This document shows, piece by piece, positions 31,046-43,395 of a stretch of 64,000 nucleotides of DNA (its first letter is position 1; every line of letters starts with the position of its first letter). A program made the translations under genes and the position numbers. The stretch covers positions 60,836,253 to 60,900,252 of the forward strand of contig CM043959.1 of NCBI GenBank assembly GCA_014529385.2. Reading direction: 5' to 3'. This DNA comes from Adiantum capillus-veneris. Taxonomy: Eukaryota > Streptophyta > Polypodiopsida > Polypodiales > Pteridaceae. The notes under the pieces are model-generated. The model was given only the letters and a program-made list of their open reading frames with translations. It had not been told where the DNA came from and searched no databases.

Positions 31046-31411
31046 AAGAGGATAGGGTCTAGGAGGGACTCTCTATTTGCCATGAGCTTATGGAGGTGAT
31101 TAAAAATTTGACAAATGGGTGTATGTCATGTGTGCAAGAATGGTGGGTGTGTAAGAGATATATAAGAGTGGTGAAAGGATGCACTTTTACCCCCAAAAAG
31201 GAGAGGTGACAATTTTATGATTTTCAGCCTTCCATAACTCCCACATATGATCTCTGATTTGAGCGGAGATTAAAGATCCGTAATCTATGCATCAGCTCTT
31301 TCCATAGATATGCTACATGATATGGTTCTACAACTAAATTTTAATACTAAAGGTTTGACTTCCTTCAATGGCCAAATAAAGAGGGCCTCCTAGACCCCAT
31401 TCTCTTCCTAA
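31039..31411. repeat. 45-bp inverted repeat with 280-bp spacer
   Basis: ATTAGGAAGAGGATAGGGTC...CTATTTGCCATG (31039-31083) is the approximate complement of 31365-31411. The arms could be terminal repeats of a small nonautonomous DNA element, but no flanking duplication stands out. Confidence 0.5.
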
Positions 31412-33720
31412 TGGGTTTGAGTGACTTAGGATGGAATCAAACATGTCAAATGCTCTATGCTAAGTTGATCAATGACTCTTGATTCTTTAGGATTGTGGAC
31501 ATGAGAGTTGCAATAGAGTAGCCATGAAGTAGCTGGGAGACTGGAAATGTGAGGGACGCAAGCTCAAATGTGATAAAATCAAAGCACTTAAGTAGGGCAT
31601 GTGAAGCTAAGACTATTGAACTTGCAAGGGGCATTGTATGCAACAATGGAGAGCACTTCCCAAATTTCCCAATGCATAATGTATATGAAAAGGAGTGAGA
31701 ACTAAGCTAGATCAATGCTAAAGTGCAAAATGCAGATGGCAAGATAAAATCAAGCATCTATGGGTGAGTTCAGTAGGTCATCTATCTGAGATTAACTTGC
31801 TTTAGCAATTGATGGCAATGTGGTAGTTTGGATTGTAATAAGTAGTTACAACTTACTATTTAAACTTGTTGTTTTGAACTCTTCAATCACCATAGAATGA
31901 TCTAAGCTATCATGATTCAACGTCACACTCTTAAATCATCATTTGTCACAAAATTATTCGTAAGGCTATTGAGATGACGATGAAGTGGGTGAAAGCATGG
32001 TTTGGTGGTACAAAAAAAGGACCTATTTTACTTCTACCAAAGAAAAAGTAGGGAAGACTGGTAAAATTTTTGTAGTTTAGGTCAAAACTTTTCAGACCTT
32101 GTGTTTTTAGATTCTCCTTTTGAAGATCTGTCAATTGATATATAGTATGATAGGTAGTTTTTCATGTGACATGTAGAAATTGTAGCTCAAAGATTTGTCA
32201 AAGGTGCTGTCAAGGACAATCCTTTTTGTACCACCAAAGCGTGCTTCTAGCCAAGTGCAAGTCATCACTTTTGAGGAAAAAACGTTTCTTGGTATGAAAA
32301 TTCATGCTCCAAAGACATGGATCTCCTACTTCATTTTTCTGTGTATCTACTCATTTTGTGTCTAGCGCTAACATGCAAAGAATTGAACAAGACCTCAAAG
32401 CATTATAATAGGCTAAAGCCTATTGATACAGGGCTAAGATGTTCTGCCCCTCAACTCCCAACCTTGAATGACTAATATTGTGGCATCCTCACAAAAGCAC
32501 AAATGTTTCTTACTAAGATTCTTGTTCAGAATGTCGTCACTTGAAGCATGTTGATTGTAGGATATGCCCAACTTGGTTGTGGCAAGAAATACTAGGTTGT
32601 TTCTCAGGGATATGATGTGCAACTTTCTCTATGAACAAAGTGTTTTGGTGGTAAATAATGAGAATGGAACCACCCCCTGGGTTCTTAAGGTAAAACTAGC
32701 AGAAAAAATAAAAGATCGTGATTTCCTCGAGCAAAGTTGTTGTCTTGTGGGATGGATGATAACCAGATTGTGTGTACACATTTTCTCTATGATGTTCTTG
32801 GTCACTTTTGATCAATCGTGTTGTTTCTGGCACAATTGGCCTACCCTTTCCTTTCCCTTTGCCTATCTTGGCTCAATTTCCACTTCCACTTGGCAAAGCC
32901 TTAGTAGTTAGGTCCAAAAATTGGAACCATCCTCTTGCCTTCCACCACTCTTGGGTTTTTGGGATCTTGACTGGCAAGCTCGTTTTTGAGGCACGATTGG
33001 AGCAAGTTCGGAGTAGCTTAAGTCTCATTTCACCCTACCCCTTCACACTTTCGTCAAAGCGCTTCCTACATATACTCTCAATGTGGTAAGTCAAAGACCC
33101 CAAAAACCTGCCTTGAAAACAAAGAAGCACCGCTGGCCACTACTGCTCACAAAAAAGTGCACATTGCGAATTCTTGTGAAGAAACATTTCATCCAAGGGG
33201 CACCCTTATTAGGGTAGGCCTCGTGATTTTATCACTTGTTTCTCTTGCAAATAATGCCATGTGTAATTTGTTCGAGTGAGAATGAAAGATTTTTTCATTA
33301 GACATAGGCCTAAGTTTCAAGTAAAAGTGAGAAGGACACGCCACCGTACGTTTTTCCAAAGCTAGACAAGGTGAAAATTCACTATGGCCCACAAGACTAT
33401 TGTTGAGAATTTCATAATAAGAGGCTTCCTTGTGAGAGAGAAAAACAGAGAGTGACACTAGTAGGGGGTACTCAATGATGGAAAATGTAAAAACAAAAGC
33501 GAATCTAAGTTGATCCTTGTCGTAGCGAAGAGCGAGGCAGTGTTGAAAAGTTGATGTGAGGTGTCGTCAACGAGCTCGAGGTAGCAAGATAGTTAGACAG
33601 AAAGGCGTGCCAGCAAGGTGGAGGGTAGGCGAGCAAGGGGAGTGTGGGACTGAGGGCGGTGGGTAGTTGAGAAGAGCCACGTAGAAAAAGTTGTGAGCAT
33701 TTTTTTATGTTATGGATGAC
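31412..33720. other. Long stretch without recognised gene
   Basis: Scattered frames of 60-115 residues on both strands show no family resemblance. The segment 33370-33440 matches 15070-15145 in inverted orientation, so part of this region is dispersed repeat. Nothing else could be assigned. Confidence 0.4.
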
Positions 33721-33723
33721 AGT

Positions 33724-33817
33724 GGGGCGACAACGTAGCCTAGCTGCTTGAGTGGCTATGGGAGTACTCGATAAAGCTATCGAGCGGGACGTTGTGGGTT
33801 CGAATCCTCCTCCTGCC
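33724..33817 (+). repeat. tRNA-like sequence (SINE head or tRNA pseudogene)
   Basis: It has an A-box-like TAGCTGCTTGAGTGGC, a perfect six-pair stem CTCGAT/ATCGAG in the anticodon-arm position and a B box GTGGGTTCGAATCC, followed by a T run. The length and extra arm resemble a class II (Ser/Leu-like) tRNA. The acceptor stem pairs poorly and the T stem has a mismatch, so I do not call it a working tRNA. Confidence 0.5.
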
Positions 33818-33829
33818 TTTTACAAATAT

Positions 33830-34028
33830 ACTAGAGCAATTCCTTGATAGGTATGTCAGAAGCAGAATTGGGCGGAATCTCGAAATGATTTGAATAAAAC
33901 AGTATACCTGCCAGTAGCTAAATTATAATATATTTCAAAAGCATAAAAAATAATGATTGAAAAACATTTGGAAGTATTGTAAGAAATTGAAACAAGGTGA
34001 GGAGGCACGAAGGCCTGCTAAGTTAAGG
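33830..34028. other. Unassigned AT-rich flank
   Basis: No feature is recognised between the tRNA-like sequence and the tandem duplication. Confidence 0.3.
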
Positions 34029-34256
34029 ACAAATGAAGTAAGGAAAAACGAGGGAGTGTAAGTTTAAATACGTGCCTACAATCACATGAAATTTTTATTA
34101 TGTTTTAATATCAAATTATATTATCTACTATACATAATAATCACAAATGAAGTAAGGAAAAACGAGGGAGTGTAAGTTTAAATACGTGCCTACAATCACA
34201 TGAAATTTTTATTATGTTTTAATATCAAATTATATTATCTACTATACATAATAATC
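34029..34256. repeat. Perfect 114-bp tandem duplication
   Basis: 34029-34142 and 34143-34256 are identical by eye over all 114 bases, and the next eight bases begin a third copy. In a region where other repeats are highly diverged, this points to a recent duplication or an assembly artefact. Confidence 0.9.
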
Positions 34257-34443
34257 ACAAATGGTATGTATATTACGAAGGGCTCCACTTAAATATCATG
34301 AAATGTGCACATTGCACATCTACATTTTGAAGCAAAATAAAATGAGAAGGAAAGAAAATAAAAATAATAAAACAAAAAATTATTTTAGTGTTTTTTTTAA
34401 ATCAAAAATTTAATAAACAAAAAATAAAACAAATTAGTAAAAT

Positions 34444-35440
34444 GTCATAAAATCTAATATCTAACCAACCCAAAGATTTTCTCATATTAAAGTGATTATT
34501 TAATGTGGGAGAATAAACGCGAACAAGGGTTAGAATATAGACATGTGCTTACAATCTATCTCAACATGGGCCCAATGGGTGGTAAAGGGGTCCAAATGAG
34601 AGATGGTCTGTCAAAGCGGAAGGCTAGCCAATGGAGCTTAAAGACCTTAGGGTTAGCTTCAGTGAAGACCTCCAAAGGTTGGTGTTAAAAGTCCTTTAAC
34701 CTTAGCTAGGGATGAACTTGAGGTGGAAACTCGGCCCAGCTTGCTGACTATGATGCTTGAGTTGCTTGTCATGCTTGCCGACTAGGGAGCCTAAGATGCA
34801 TGTGGGAACATTACCAAATCTTGAGGTGCTTTTTCATGCTTACTGACTAAGGTGCTTGAGGGTAAGGTGTTCCACAAAGTCAATAACTATCCCTACAAGG
34901 AGGGGGCAATCCCTACAAGAAGGGGGTAGAGAGAGAACACACACACCCTCACACAAGGCAAGCTTGGTACAAAGAAGGCATTTACGACACTTGTCAAGCT
35001 TCTCCTCATGTTGCCCTCATGTTGTGCCTAAAGCCTATTGGATGGCCTACGAAGGGGTCCAATGATAATTTAGTAGATCTAATTAATTGTTTTTGCATTT
35101 ATCAAGTCTCCTCTCTCAAAGGGGAAAGGGGGACACTTGTCCCAAGACTACCCTTGTTGCTCGTTATGAATTCTGCATGTGATTGGCCAGTCTTGAAGGG
35201 GTCCAATGAGCTTCAAGCTTGAGCTACAAGGGGGGTCGACCAAAGCAAGAAGGGGGCTAGCTTGCGGGGTATACTATCCCACACACAATCACACACACTC
35301 CCATTGTGTAAAGTGCAAAGTGCAAGAGCTCCATCTCCTTCTCCAAGCTAGTACAGAAGCTGAGAGCCTACACCAACACTCTTGGCTATGAAATGCAAAT
35401 CCAACCAAGAGCCATGCTTCAATGCTTAAGCTTGCCATTT
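34444..35440 (+). repeat. 5' LTR of element F
   Basis: It begins TGTCATAAAATCTAATATCT and matches the G-family LTR starts at 56940 (plus) and 57347 (minus) through ATTTTCTCATATTAAAGTGA. Its right part (GTCGACCAA, CCTACACCAACA, GCAAATCCAACCAAGAG) matches the minus strand of 55740-55940. The exact right border and primer site are unclear. Confidence 0.65.
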
Positions 35441-35472
35441 TCTCCATCTTCATTACTATGCTATTATGTTAA

Positions 35473-35523
35473 CATGGCTAACAATAAATTTTGTTAACAT
35501 GGCTAACAATAACCAAGAGAATA
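35473..35523 (+). repeat. 25-bp duplication carrying the gag start codon
   Basis: GTTAACATGGCTAACAATAA occurs twice 25 bases apart. The first ATG (35474) leads to a stop after seven codons; the second (35499) opens the gag frame. The duplication thus puts a short upstream frame before gag. Confidence 0.8.
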
Positions 35524-37178
35524 GAATGAACATTGATAACTTTGATTCTGCACATGAAGGTGCTAATGATGATGCCCCCATGTTTGTCAATTATCTTGTT
35601 ACTAGGTTGCAGCAAGTTATGGGAAATCCTGCTTTGCAAGCCAAAGTTACTCAACAACTTCGTGCTTATGGGATTACCATTCCTCTCCAAGAGGAGAGAG
35701 AGCTTAGGAGGCCTCTTGATGAGACACCCAAAAGAACACTCTCTCCCATACAAAAGGAGGCATCCAAAGAGCAAGAAAGCAATGAATTTTTAAGTTCCTC
35801 TGAAGATGTGGCTCCACAAAGCTGACGGTCTTGACGATTTCCAACTCCTCCCAAGAGGAAACGTTCAATCCACAGTCCTTCTCTTCGTCACTTCAAAAGG
35901 GAAGAGAGGAAACAAAGGAAGAAAAGGGCAAGGAAGAGGTCACCTGTTCTCCTTCTTCTTTACCTTCCTCCTCTTTTGATGAAAGGTATGGCTATTCTCC
36001 TAGAGAATACAAGAGGGGAGCACATCGCAAAGCATACCCTGCATGGCGAAGGTCAAAAAAGCTCAAGAAGTTCAAAGAGGGAGGAAAGAGTATCTCTTTC
36101 TCACCTATGATAGCACCTTTGGTGCCATGACAAATTATTGGCCTTCGTCCAACAATTTGATGTAGCATTTGGAGACGAGGGCTTCACAGATTTCTCTAAG
36201 CTACACCATGTAGCTATGCACTTCCAAAAATTGTCTTGTCAATGGTGGGCTAGCCTTTGTCGCAACGACGAAGCCCCAAATACATGGAAAACTCTACGAG
36301 TTTCCATCATGAAGTAATTCATTGCAAGCGATGCAAAGGACAAAGTGCTTACTAAATGGTGTAGTTTGAATCTTCTCCCTCATGAGTCTATCCACAAATA
36401 TGTAGACAAGTTTTGGGATTTACATCTCAAGGCTACTATCTTTCAAAAGATAGAATTTGCCGAGCAAAAGCAACAATTTTGTGTGGGATTACTCGAAGAG
36501 ATGGCCAAGTACGTCAACTCTCAACGGCCTAGTCCTATTACCAAAATTATCCACCACACCATGGTTGCTTCACGCATCAATTTCCAACAAGGGGCTAGAT
36601 GGAATGTCAAGCCCATGGAAAACAAAGACAAGAGTGATGCAAAGGGGAAAATCAATGGCCAAAATTCTTCTCAAGGCAATTCCAACAACAACAACAATTG
36701 GTCCAAGGAGAAGGGAGTTTACAAAGGTAAAAACAAACTCTCTCTTGAAGAGCTTGAAGCTTTTTGCAAGGACCATAAATGTTTTAAGTGTGGGGAGCAA
36801 GGACATGGTTATCGTACTTGCCCCAAGAGAAATTCTCACAATGAGACTCCTAGAGCTTCCACCATCGAAGCTCCAAAAGAGGATGCTCATTGCAAAGGAT
36901 CACCTCTCTCCTATGCTTGGGGAAAGGTAAGGGACCATGATGCCTTCATCTTGGTTAACCTTGTCTCTACTCACAACTTCATATCAACAGAGTTGGCCAC
37001 TAAGTTGGGCATTCAAGCTCTCAGGATGGGAGGTATTGTAACGGCTGACACCACTTTCAAGGGACAGCAAGCCTCCGTTACTCCTTTGATTGGGAAGTTG
37101 AAGCTCCATGTCCAAAACTTTGTTGACAAAAAAGACTTTTTCATCTCTCGTCTCCAACACATGAGGATGCTATCCTAG
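35499..37178 (+). pseudogene. Element F gag and protease, broken
   Basis: The frame opens with MANNNQENRM. TGA codons at about 35823 and 35832 precede the PTPPKRKRS region; the same region in element G has Arg there, so CGA-to-TGA is likely. The capsid continues (FVQQFDVAFGDEGFTDFSK near 36145, in a shifted frame) and from 36345 runs to a CCHC knuckle (CFKCGEQGHGYRTC, about 36780-36821). The protease loop reads VNLVSTHNF where element G has DNGSTNNF, so its catalytic Asp is lost. Several frameshifts occur between 35830 and 36345. Confidence 0.8.
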
Positions 37179-38034
37179 GGGCACCATGGTTCAACCACAT
37201 GGCTTCCAACATGAAGCTCCTTGAAAGGAGAATCTACTTCAGCTACAGGGGAAAGAGCATGTATATAGATGCTAGTGAGTGTGTTCGTACTATACCGCTT
37301 GTAAATTCACCTGCTTTTGATAAATCAATGAAGAGACCAGTTTTTGCATACATGATATTTGTTAAAGAGTCCCTAAAAGGTCATAATGTTTCATTCAATG
37401 TAAATGATAGGAATCAAGAAGAGTTGGACTTGTCTAATTTTCTAAAAGGATTCCAAGATGTTTTCATCGATGATATCCCTATGGACTTACCTCCAAAATG
37501 AGGAGATGATGACCCTCAAATTGAGCTTCTACCAGGAATCTCACTGCCTAGCAAGCCTCCTTATTGACTTTCCCAAGCTCAACAAGAGGAGATCATGAGT
37601 CAAGTACAAGAATTGGTTTACAAAGGGATGGTGAGGCCTAGCTCCTCTGCCTTTTTTTCTCTAGTCCTTTTAGTGCAAAGGAAAGATGGTACTATCGAGC
37701 ACTAAGCCATATCACTATTAAAAACAAATTTCTCGTTCGTCGAGTATAATATCTATTTGATAAGCTACAAGGCTCTACCTACTTCAATAGGATTGACCTT
37801 AAAAGTGTCTATCATCAAATAAGGATAGTGGACGAACATATTCTAAAGACCGAGTTTCGTACAACGTTTGGTCTTTATGAATATCTAGTCATGCCTTTTG
37901 GATTGACCAATGCACCAGCCACGTTCAATATTCTAATGGAGAAAATGTTTAGACCCTATTGCAAATTCACTCGAGTGTTCTTTGATGGCATCATCATCTA
38001 CTCCAAGTCCCTGGAGGAAAACAAGCAACGTTGA
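37179..38034 (+). pseudogene. Element F protease end and truncated RT, catalytic site mutated
   Basis: The sequence continues through the protease-RT linker to RT ([41 protein letters not shown]). The catalytic box reads FFDGIIIYS; element G has FFDDIIMYS, so the second Asp is replaced by Gly. About ten codons are missing near 37695 and stops lie at 37499 and 37564. The element ends abruptly at 38034 against the LTR of element E; RNase H and integrase are absent. Confidence 0.85.
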
Positions 38035-39255
38035 TGGAGCAAAAGACGTCGTGCGCACACTGACATACCCACACAACTCAACACCACACAAGAGATTTAC
38101 TTGAATTCCAACCCACACCCACCACCACTCAAGAGCTCAATAAAAATACTATCCACAAGCTCAATTCAATCTCCAAGCGCCTTGACCTACAAGCCCTTGC
38201 CTGCCTGCAGACTCTACAAGGTGAGTCGATTTGATCAACACTTGAAATAAAACTTGATGGTGACCAAAATATACAAGAAAGACCATAAAAACTCAAAAAA
38301 ATCAGCCACAAAATGCCTCTCTCAAACTATTGCAAAAGCTCCACCAAACTCCTCTCTGTTGGACTCTTTGGAGTAGCGCCAACCCTAATGGCACCGATAC
38401 AGGGTCACATAGTCTTGCAAAAAGCCGCACCTTCTTTCCTCATTTCCTCGCACACACACATCCATGGAAACCTCAAAACTTCCATAGACTCTCCCAAGTG
38501 CAAAATTGAAGAGAGAAATCTCTCATTCACTCCTCCACAAACTTGAAAACAGGACGCGAACGCGACGGGACTGCACTAGATCACCTGTAGAAACCCTGCT
38601 TCCTTCCCCACACAGAGAGGTGAAACAGCTAGAACTTGGCTTCAAAAATAATCCTTCATCTGGAACACTTAGCGCATTGTCACTCATGTGGAAAATTGAA
38701 GCCTTTTCACACCATGTTTGGTCATTTTTTGACCTTTTTGACCCAGTTTTGACCCCCGGCGGGCATTTTTCGTGGAAAAAACCCCAAACGGACTCCAAAA
38801 TTCACCAAATTTTGTATGCTTGATCCTCAGTACCCAAATAACTTTTCCACATTCCCAAATTTTATGTTTGACCACTTCTAGGGTGGTGCACTCATCACCG
38901 CAGATTAGGCACCGTAAATAGACAGTTATTGAATGTCCCAGACTTCTCGAGCTAGATGAGAGTACCCATACTTGTCACTTGCATTATTTACATTCTAGAG
39001 AGCTTAGGAAAATTCTCTAGATCCAAATTAAGCCACCTAGAACCATATCCAAGGCCCCAATACCCTATTCGGGCATGTACATATGTCCGACTGCTAGCAC
39101 ACGAACCTGCCTATTCACAATGTGTACACGTTGCATCTTTTTTAGAACTAGAAACCACTTTGCAAAGCTCCCAAATGCATGTATTTACATCTTTTTGTAC
39201 ATATGAACATGCATATAAATGCTACTTTGTACACTCCAAAAGCGGTCTATCATCA
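38035..39255 (-). repeat. 3' LTR of element E (minus strand)
   Basis: Read leftward it begins TGATGATAGACCGC right after a polypurine tract (rc of 39256-39270, CTAGAGGGTGGGCGA) and ends near CTCCATCA at 38035, where element F RT begins. Length is about 1.2 kb. The start resembles the T1/D LTR (GCTTTTGGAG versus GTTTTTTGGAG), consistent with a related family. Long frames inside it are not coding. Confidence 0.65.
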
Positions 39256-39266
39256 TCGCCCACCCT

Positions 39267-40967
39267 CTAGGAAGAACATTTATGCTTAACCAAGAGACTA
39301 TTTGTATCTAGAACCAGATCCCTCACAAAATATTTCTTCAGCCTATAACCATTTATTCTGTAGCACAAATGTTCACCATACAATTTTCCCAACTCATATG
39401 TGCCATTAGAAAATACATGCTTCACTATGTATGGACCCAACCATTTGTCCCTCCACTTCTTTTGAAAAGTAAAATCTAAGCGAGAATCATACTTTATCAC
39501 CAAATCTCTCTCTTATTCATTTTCTTCATCCTTGTCTCTGCTTGTTGAAGGTAATAATCACTGGCTTTCTCTCTATTCATTCGCAACAACTCTAGAGAAA
39601 GAATTTTTTCTTGTAGCTTGTCATTATGCTCACCTTGCATTCTGTACAACAACTTCAAGGCATCCAAATGCACTTGTATGGGCATAAAATCTTCTTTTCT
39701 ATAAACAAGCTCATATGGTGTAAAATGTGTTGACACTCTATACGCAGTTCTATAAGCCAACAAACACTTTTCCAAGTCCAAGTCCCACTCTTTAGGATGC
39801 TCTCTAGCATACTTTGATAGCATCTTCATTTTTTGACCATTGCAGTTCTCAACCAACCCATTGCATTGTGGGTGGGTAGTAAGGAGAAGAGTGCTTATGC
39901 TGAATTTTCAATTTCTCCATGAGAGCAGCAACAAGTTTTCCCCTAAATCCTGGTACACGATCATAAATAATAACCATAGGAGCTCCAAACCTGCAACACA
40001 CTTGTTCATATAAAAAAGAGGCCACTCTTCCTGCTGTTACATCTTTTACTACTCTTGCCTCCACCCATTTTGTCAATTAGTCCACAGCCACAAGGATATA
40101 CCTTTTGCCATTGTTGGTCCTTGGCATTGGACCTACAACGTCTACTCCCCATTTTGCAAATGCATCAAAAGACATTATAGCTTTCTGAGGCTCAGCCAAA
40201 AGCTTCTGATTTGCAAACACTTGGCATTCATGGCATGACTTGCACAAAAAATAAGCATCTCTCATCATAGAGGACCAACAGTAACTTGCTCTCAAAACAC
40301 GAAAGACAACCTGATCCTTGCCTTGATGGCCTGTTTCTTCATGGCAGTGCTCCAAAATCAAGCCTATCTCTTCTTTGTACGGCACTTTTCTCAAAATGCT
40401 ATCCTTGCCATAAAGCATGATATCCTCAACTACCAATGTGTAGTTTCTTGCCTTTGCAACTATTCTCTTACGCCGAACCTTTGACATGCCCTCTGGACAT
40501 TGCCCTTTACCGAGAAATACTTCTACATCTTGCAATGATTCCCTTCCTGCATACAAGGCTTCATTGACCTTTAAAGGAGCTACCAAGGCATCCAACTTGT
40601 CCCTAGCCAACTCATCAGCTTCTTTATTCTACTCACGAGGAACATGCTTAAACTATATCTTCTCAAACTCATGCAAAAGATTCTTGATGCCATAGAACCA
40701 CTTTTTCAAATTGTCTTTCTTAACATTCCACAAACCAAGCAACCAATTCATGACTAGCAATGCATCCCCTTTTGCAATGACCCTCTTCAGTCCAAACTCA
40801 ACACACTGCTTCAACCCAAGGAAAAGCATGAGGTACTCGGCCTCATTGTTACTTTCAACTTCATCAAGATCGTAAGCTCTAGAAAATATTACATGACCTT
40901 TTGGGTTCTTAATGACTACCCCACCACTTTCCTTTTGAAGAACTTTCCTGGCACCATCAAACATCAT
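39267..40967 (-). pseudogene. Element E second RNase H and integrase
   Basis: Reading leftward: an archaeal-type RNase H copy (MMFDGARKV; SNNEAEYLMLFLGLKQC; KGDALLV) follows the usual RNase H, the dual layout known from the Tat lineage. Integrase follows with its zinc-binding end (HCHEETGHQG; CKSCHEC), a core (KWGVDVVGPMPR; YDRVPGFRGKLV) and a C-terminal part (FQKKWRDKWLGPYIVKHVF). Two TAG codons near 40653 and 40629 and stops near 40076 and 39850 break it, with frameshifts near 39850 and 39500. The integrase C-terminus matches element D at about 60 percent by eye. Confidence 0.85.
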
Positions 40968-40987
40968 TGTATATGCATCTGTAATAT

Positions 40988-42320
40988 CTACTTCCTCTTC
41001 ATGATCATCCTTGTCAACCCTTGGGAAGATGGAAGCTCGCCCCCCTTATGTACGACTATGTCTGCCAAGTGAGCTTTAACAGAATGATCCACTTTAAACT
41101 CAAACTCATAGTCTTGAAGCTCCAAAGTCCACTTTAAGATTCCCTTGCTAGGCTTCAAATGTTGTACTACATCCGGCAAAAGATTCGATGTGGTGAGCAC
41201 ATAGAACTTTTGGGGCATCATATAGGTTTTAGACCTTTGACAAGCAAGAACCAAGGTGAATACCCACTGTTCCATTTCTGTGTAGGATAAATCCCTTATA
41301 TTCTTCATCTTGCTCTCAAAATAAACTGGTTTGAAGTTCGTTCCTTGCTTTTGTAAGAGAACCGACCCAAAAGCTAGTGACCCCACACTAATAGATACAT
41401 AGAAAATCGACTGCAAGTCGGGAGGACTCACCGTTGGTAAAGCACATAATACCTCCTTCATGCCATCAAAAGCCTATTGCATGTCTTCATTCAAACCCTT
41501 GAACTCTTTGACTCAATTTCTGGAGAGGATACACATACTGACATTGCATCCAGAGAAAACGTGACAAGTACCCGAGCTTATGCACAAATGATGCCAAATC
41601 CTTTATGTTGCTGGGCGGATCCATAAGCAATAAAGCCTTAACTTTCTCTGGGTCAGCTTCTATTCCATTTTGGGAAACCACATGTCCTAGAAAATGGACT
41701 CTAGCATGAGCAAACTTACACTTCTTTGGGTTGAGTTGCCCACCCTGTTGTTGAAGCCTTTCAAAACTCAACCTCAGCTTCTTCAAATGTGTGACCCTTG
41801 AGCTATAACACCCAATGTCATCCATGAAAACATGAATGAACTTACCCAAGTAGAGACCAAACACTCTATTCATCCATCCTTGGAAGGTAGCATATGCATT
41901 AATCAGCCCAAAAGGCATTCTTTTGTAGGCAAAACAACCCCAAGGAGTAATGAAGGTCGTCTTCAATCGATCTTCAATCGCTATCAAGATCTGAAAGTAG
42001 CCAGAAAATCCATCCATGATTGAGTAACGTTCATGACCTGCAACCTGATTGAGGATTTCATCTAGAAAGGGTAGTGGATAATGATTCCTTTTTGTGGCAG
42101 CATTCAAAGGTTTGAAATAAACACATATCCTAAATCTTCCATTCTTCTTGGGCACAATAACAACTGGAGAGACCCATTCGGACTCCTCCACTCGAAAGAT
42201 GAAATCTGCTTCCAAAAGCTTCGTCACCTCTTCATGAAGTGCCTTGTCATGAATGACCCCCATTCTCCTAAGCTTTTGAACCTTTGGCTTGGCACCTTCT
42301 TTTAGATTGATTCTATGCTC
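40988..42320 (-). pseudogene. Element E reverse transcriptase and first RNase H
   Basis: The leftward frame from about 42320 gives the RT entry (LRRMGVIHDKALHEEV), VVIVPKKNGRFRICVYFKPL, MPFGLINAYATFQGWMN and FMDDIGCYS with both catalytic Asp. The connection and RNase H domain follows (YFESKMKNIRDLSYTEMEQW). The second RT motif reads CVYFKPLN instead of the common CVDFRxLN, so it may be damaged. Frameshifts near 42318, 41500 and 41000 and a TAG near 41478 break the polyprotein. Confidence 0.85.
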
Positions 42321-43395
42321 GATCCTTTAGCTCCTTGCAAGTATGTAGATTCAGTGGCGAATAGCTTTGGAAACTCTGTAAACATGTCTTCATACTCCTT
42401 TTTTTCTTTTTCTGTCAAGTCCTCTCCTAGCATGCTCCTTGCATTCACTTTGGCAGGCTCTACAATTGCTTTTGGACTATCCTTCTCCTCCTTGACCTTC
42501 ACATCATGCATCGATGCTTCCTTTTCAACACTTATCCCAAAAAGATCAGGACATAATTGCATCAAGACTTCCTCTACACTTTCTTCTGATGATGTAGACA
42601 AAGCATCACTATCGTATGATGTGGTTTCCGTCGAATCCGTATCTTGCATCTCCACTAGGGGGTGTGTATGGCTCTCGTGTGTCTTCATGTTGTAGACAAT
42701 GGTCCTTCCTTTCTCTTTGTCGGGGATGGTGATCAAGCCCGTGCCCCAATACTGCTTAGCACCAAGGGTTATAAGCCATGGCCTCCCTAAAATGATTGGA
42801 TACGCATTCTCACCCGCTTGCATCACGTAGCAATAAACCAAGCACTCAATGCCCAAGACTTTTATCTTCACATCTTCAGCTATTCCAAGACACCTTGCCT
42901 TTTTGTGGTTGGCCATTCTCATACGGATCGAATCATTCATTGACATCTTGACACCTACTTCTTTCATGATAGCCTCAGTCATGACACACACCTGGGCACC
43001 ACCATCCACATATGCTTGCACTTCCGTCTTCTTTCCCAGCATAGCTTCAACTATTGGCACCATATCCACTGGGTGACCAACCCTCAAAGATGACACCATG
43101 CTTTGATGCTTTTCCTTCTTGGAAGGAAGCCACGTACTCACACACTTGGTCCACTGCCTCCTCAATTTAGCGTTCAAAGCCACCAATTGACCAAAAGATA
43201 TATTTGCCTTTTGATTTCGTATGTTGTCGACAATATCATAGTCTTCAACACCTTGGCCAAGGAGGTAGTCCTTTGGGCCAATTTTCCTTCTTTGCCGCCT
43301 CTTACTACTTTCTGGTTTGTCTTCTACCTTAGCCTTTCCTTTCCTTGCTCTTGTTTCCCACTCTTCTTCTGTCTCTTTCTCCCTATCATGCCTAG
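42302..43395 (-). pseudogene. Element E gag C-terminus and protease
   Basis: The protease loop is YVDGGAQVCVMTEAI with LGRPWLITLG downstream, matching T1 (YVDGGAQICVI; LGRPWLRVVG). Upstream (43190-43395) the frame runs through ANISFGQLVALNAKLRRQW, homologous to VTFGQLIEMVPKLKRQW in T1. The capsid and knuckle are missing: homology stops near 43395, where plus-strand element D sequence begins. Confidence 0.85.

Noticed and set aside
33724-33817. Functional tRNA gene
   Set aside because: Acceptor stem pairs poorly and the T stem has a mismatch.
38035-39250. Frames of 60-105 residues on both strands
   Set aside because: They lie in the noncoding LTR of element E.
43103-43395. Apparent N-terminal extension of the element D RNase H frame
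   Set aside because: It is antisense to the homologous gag-protease frame of element E; real D homology starts near 43396.
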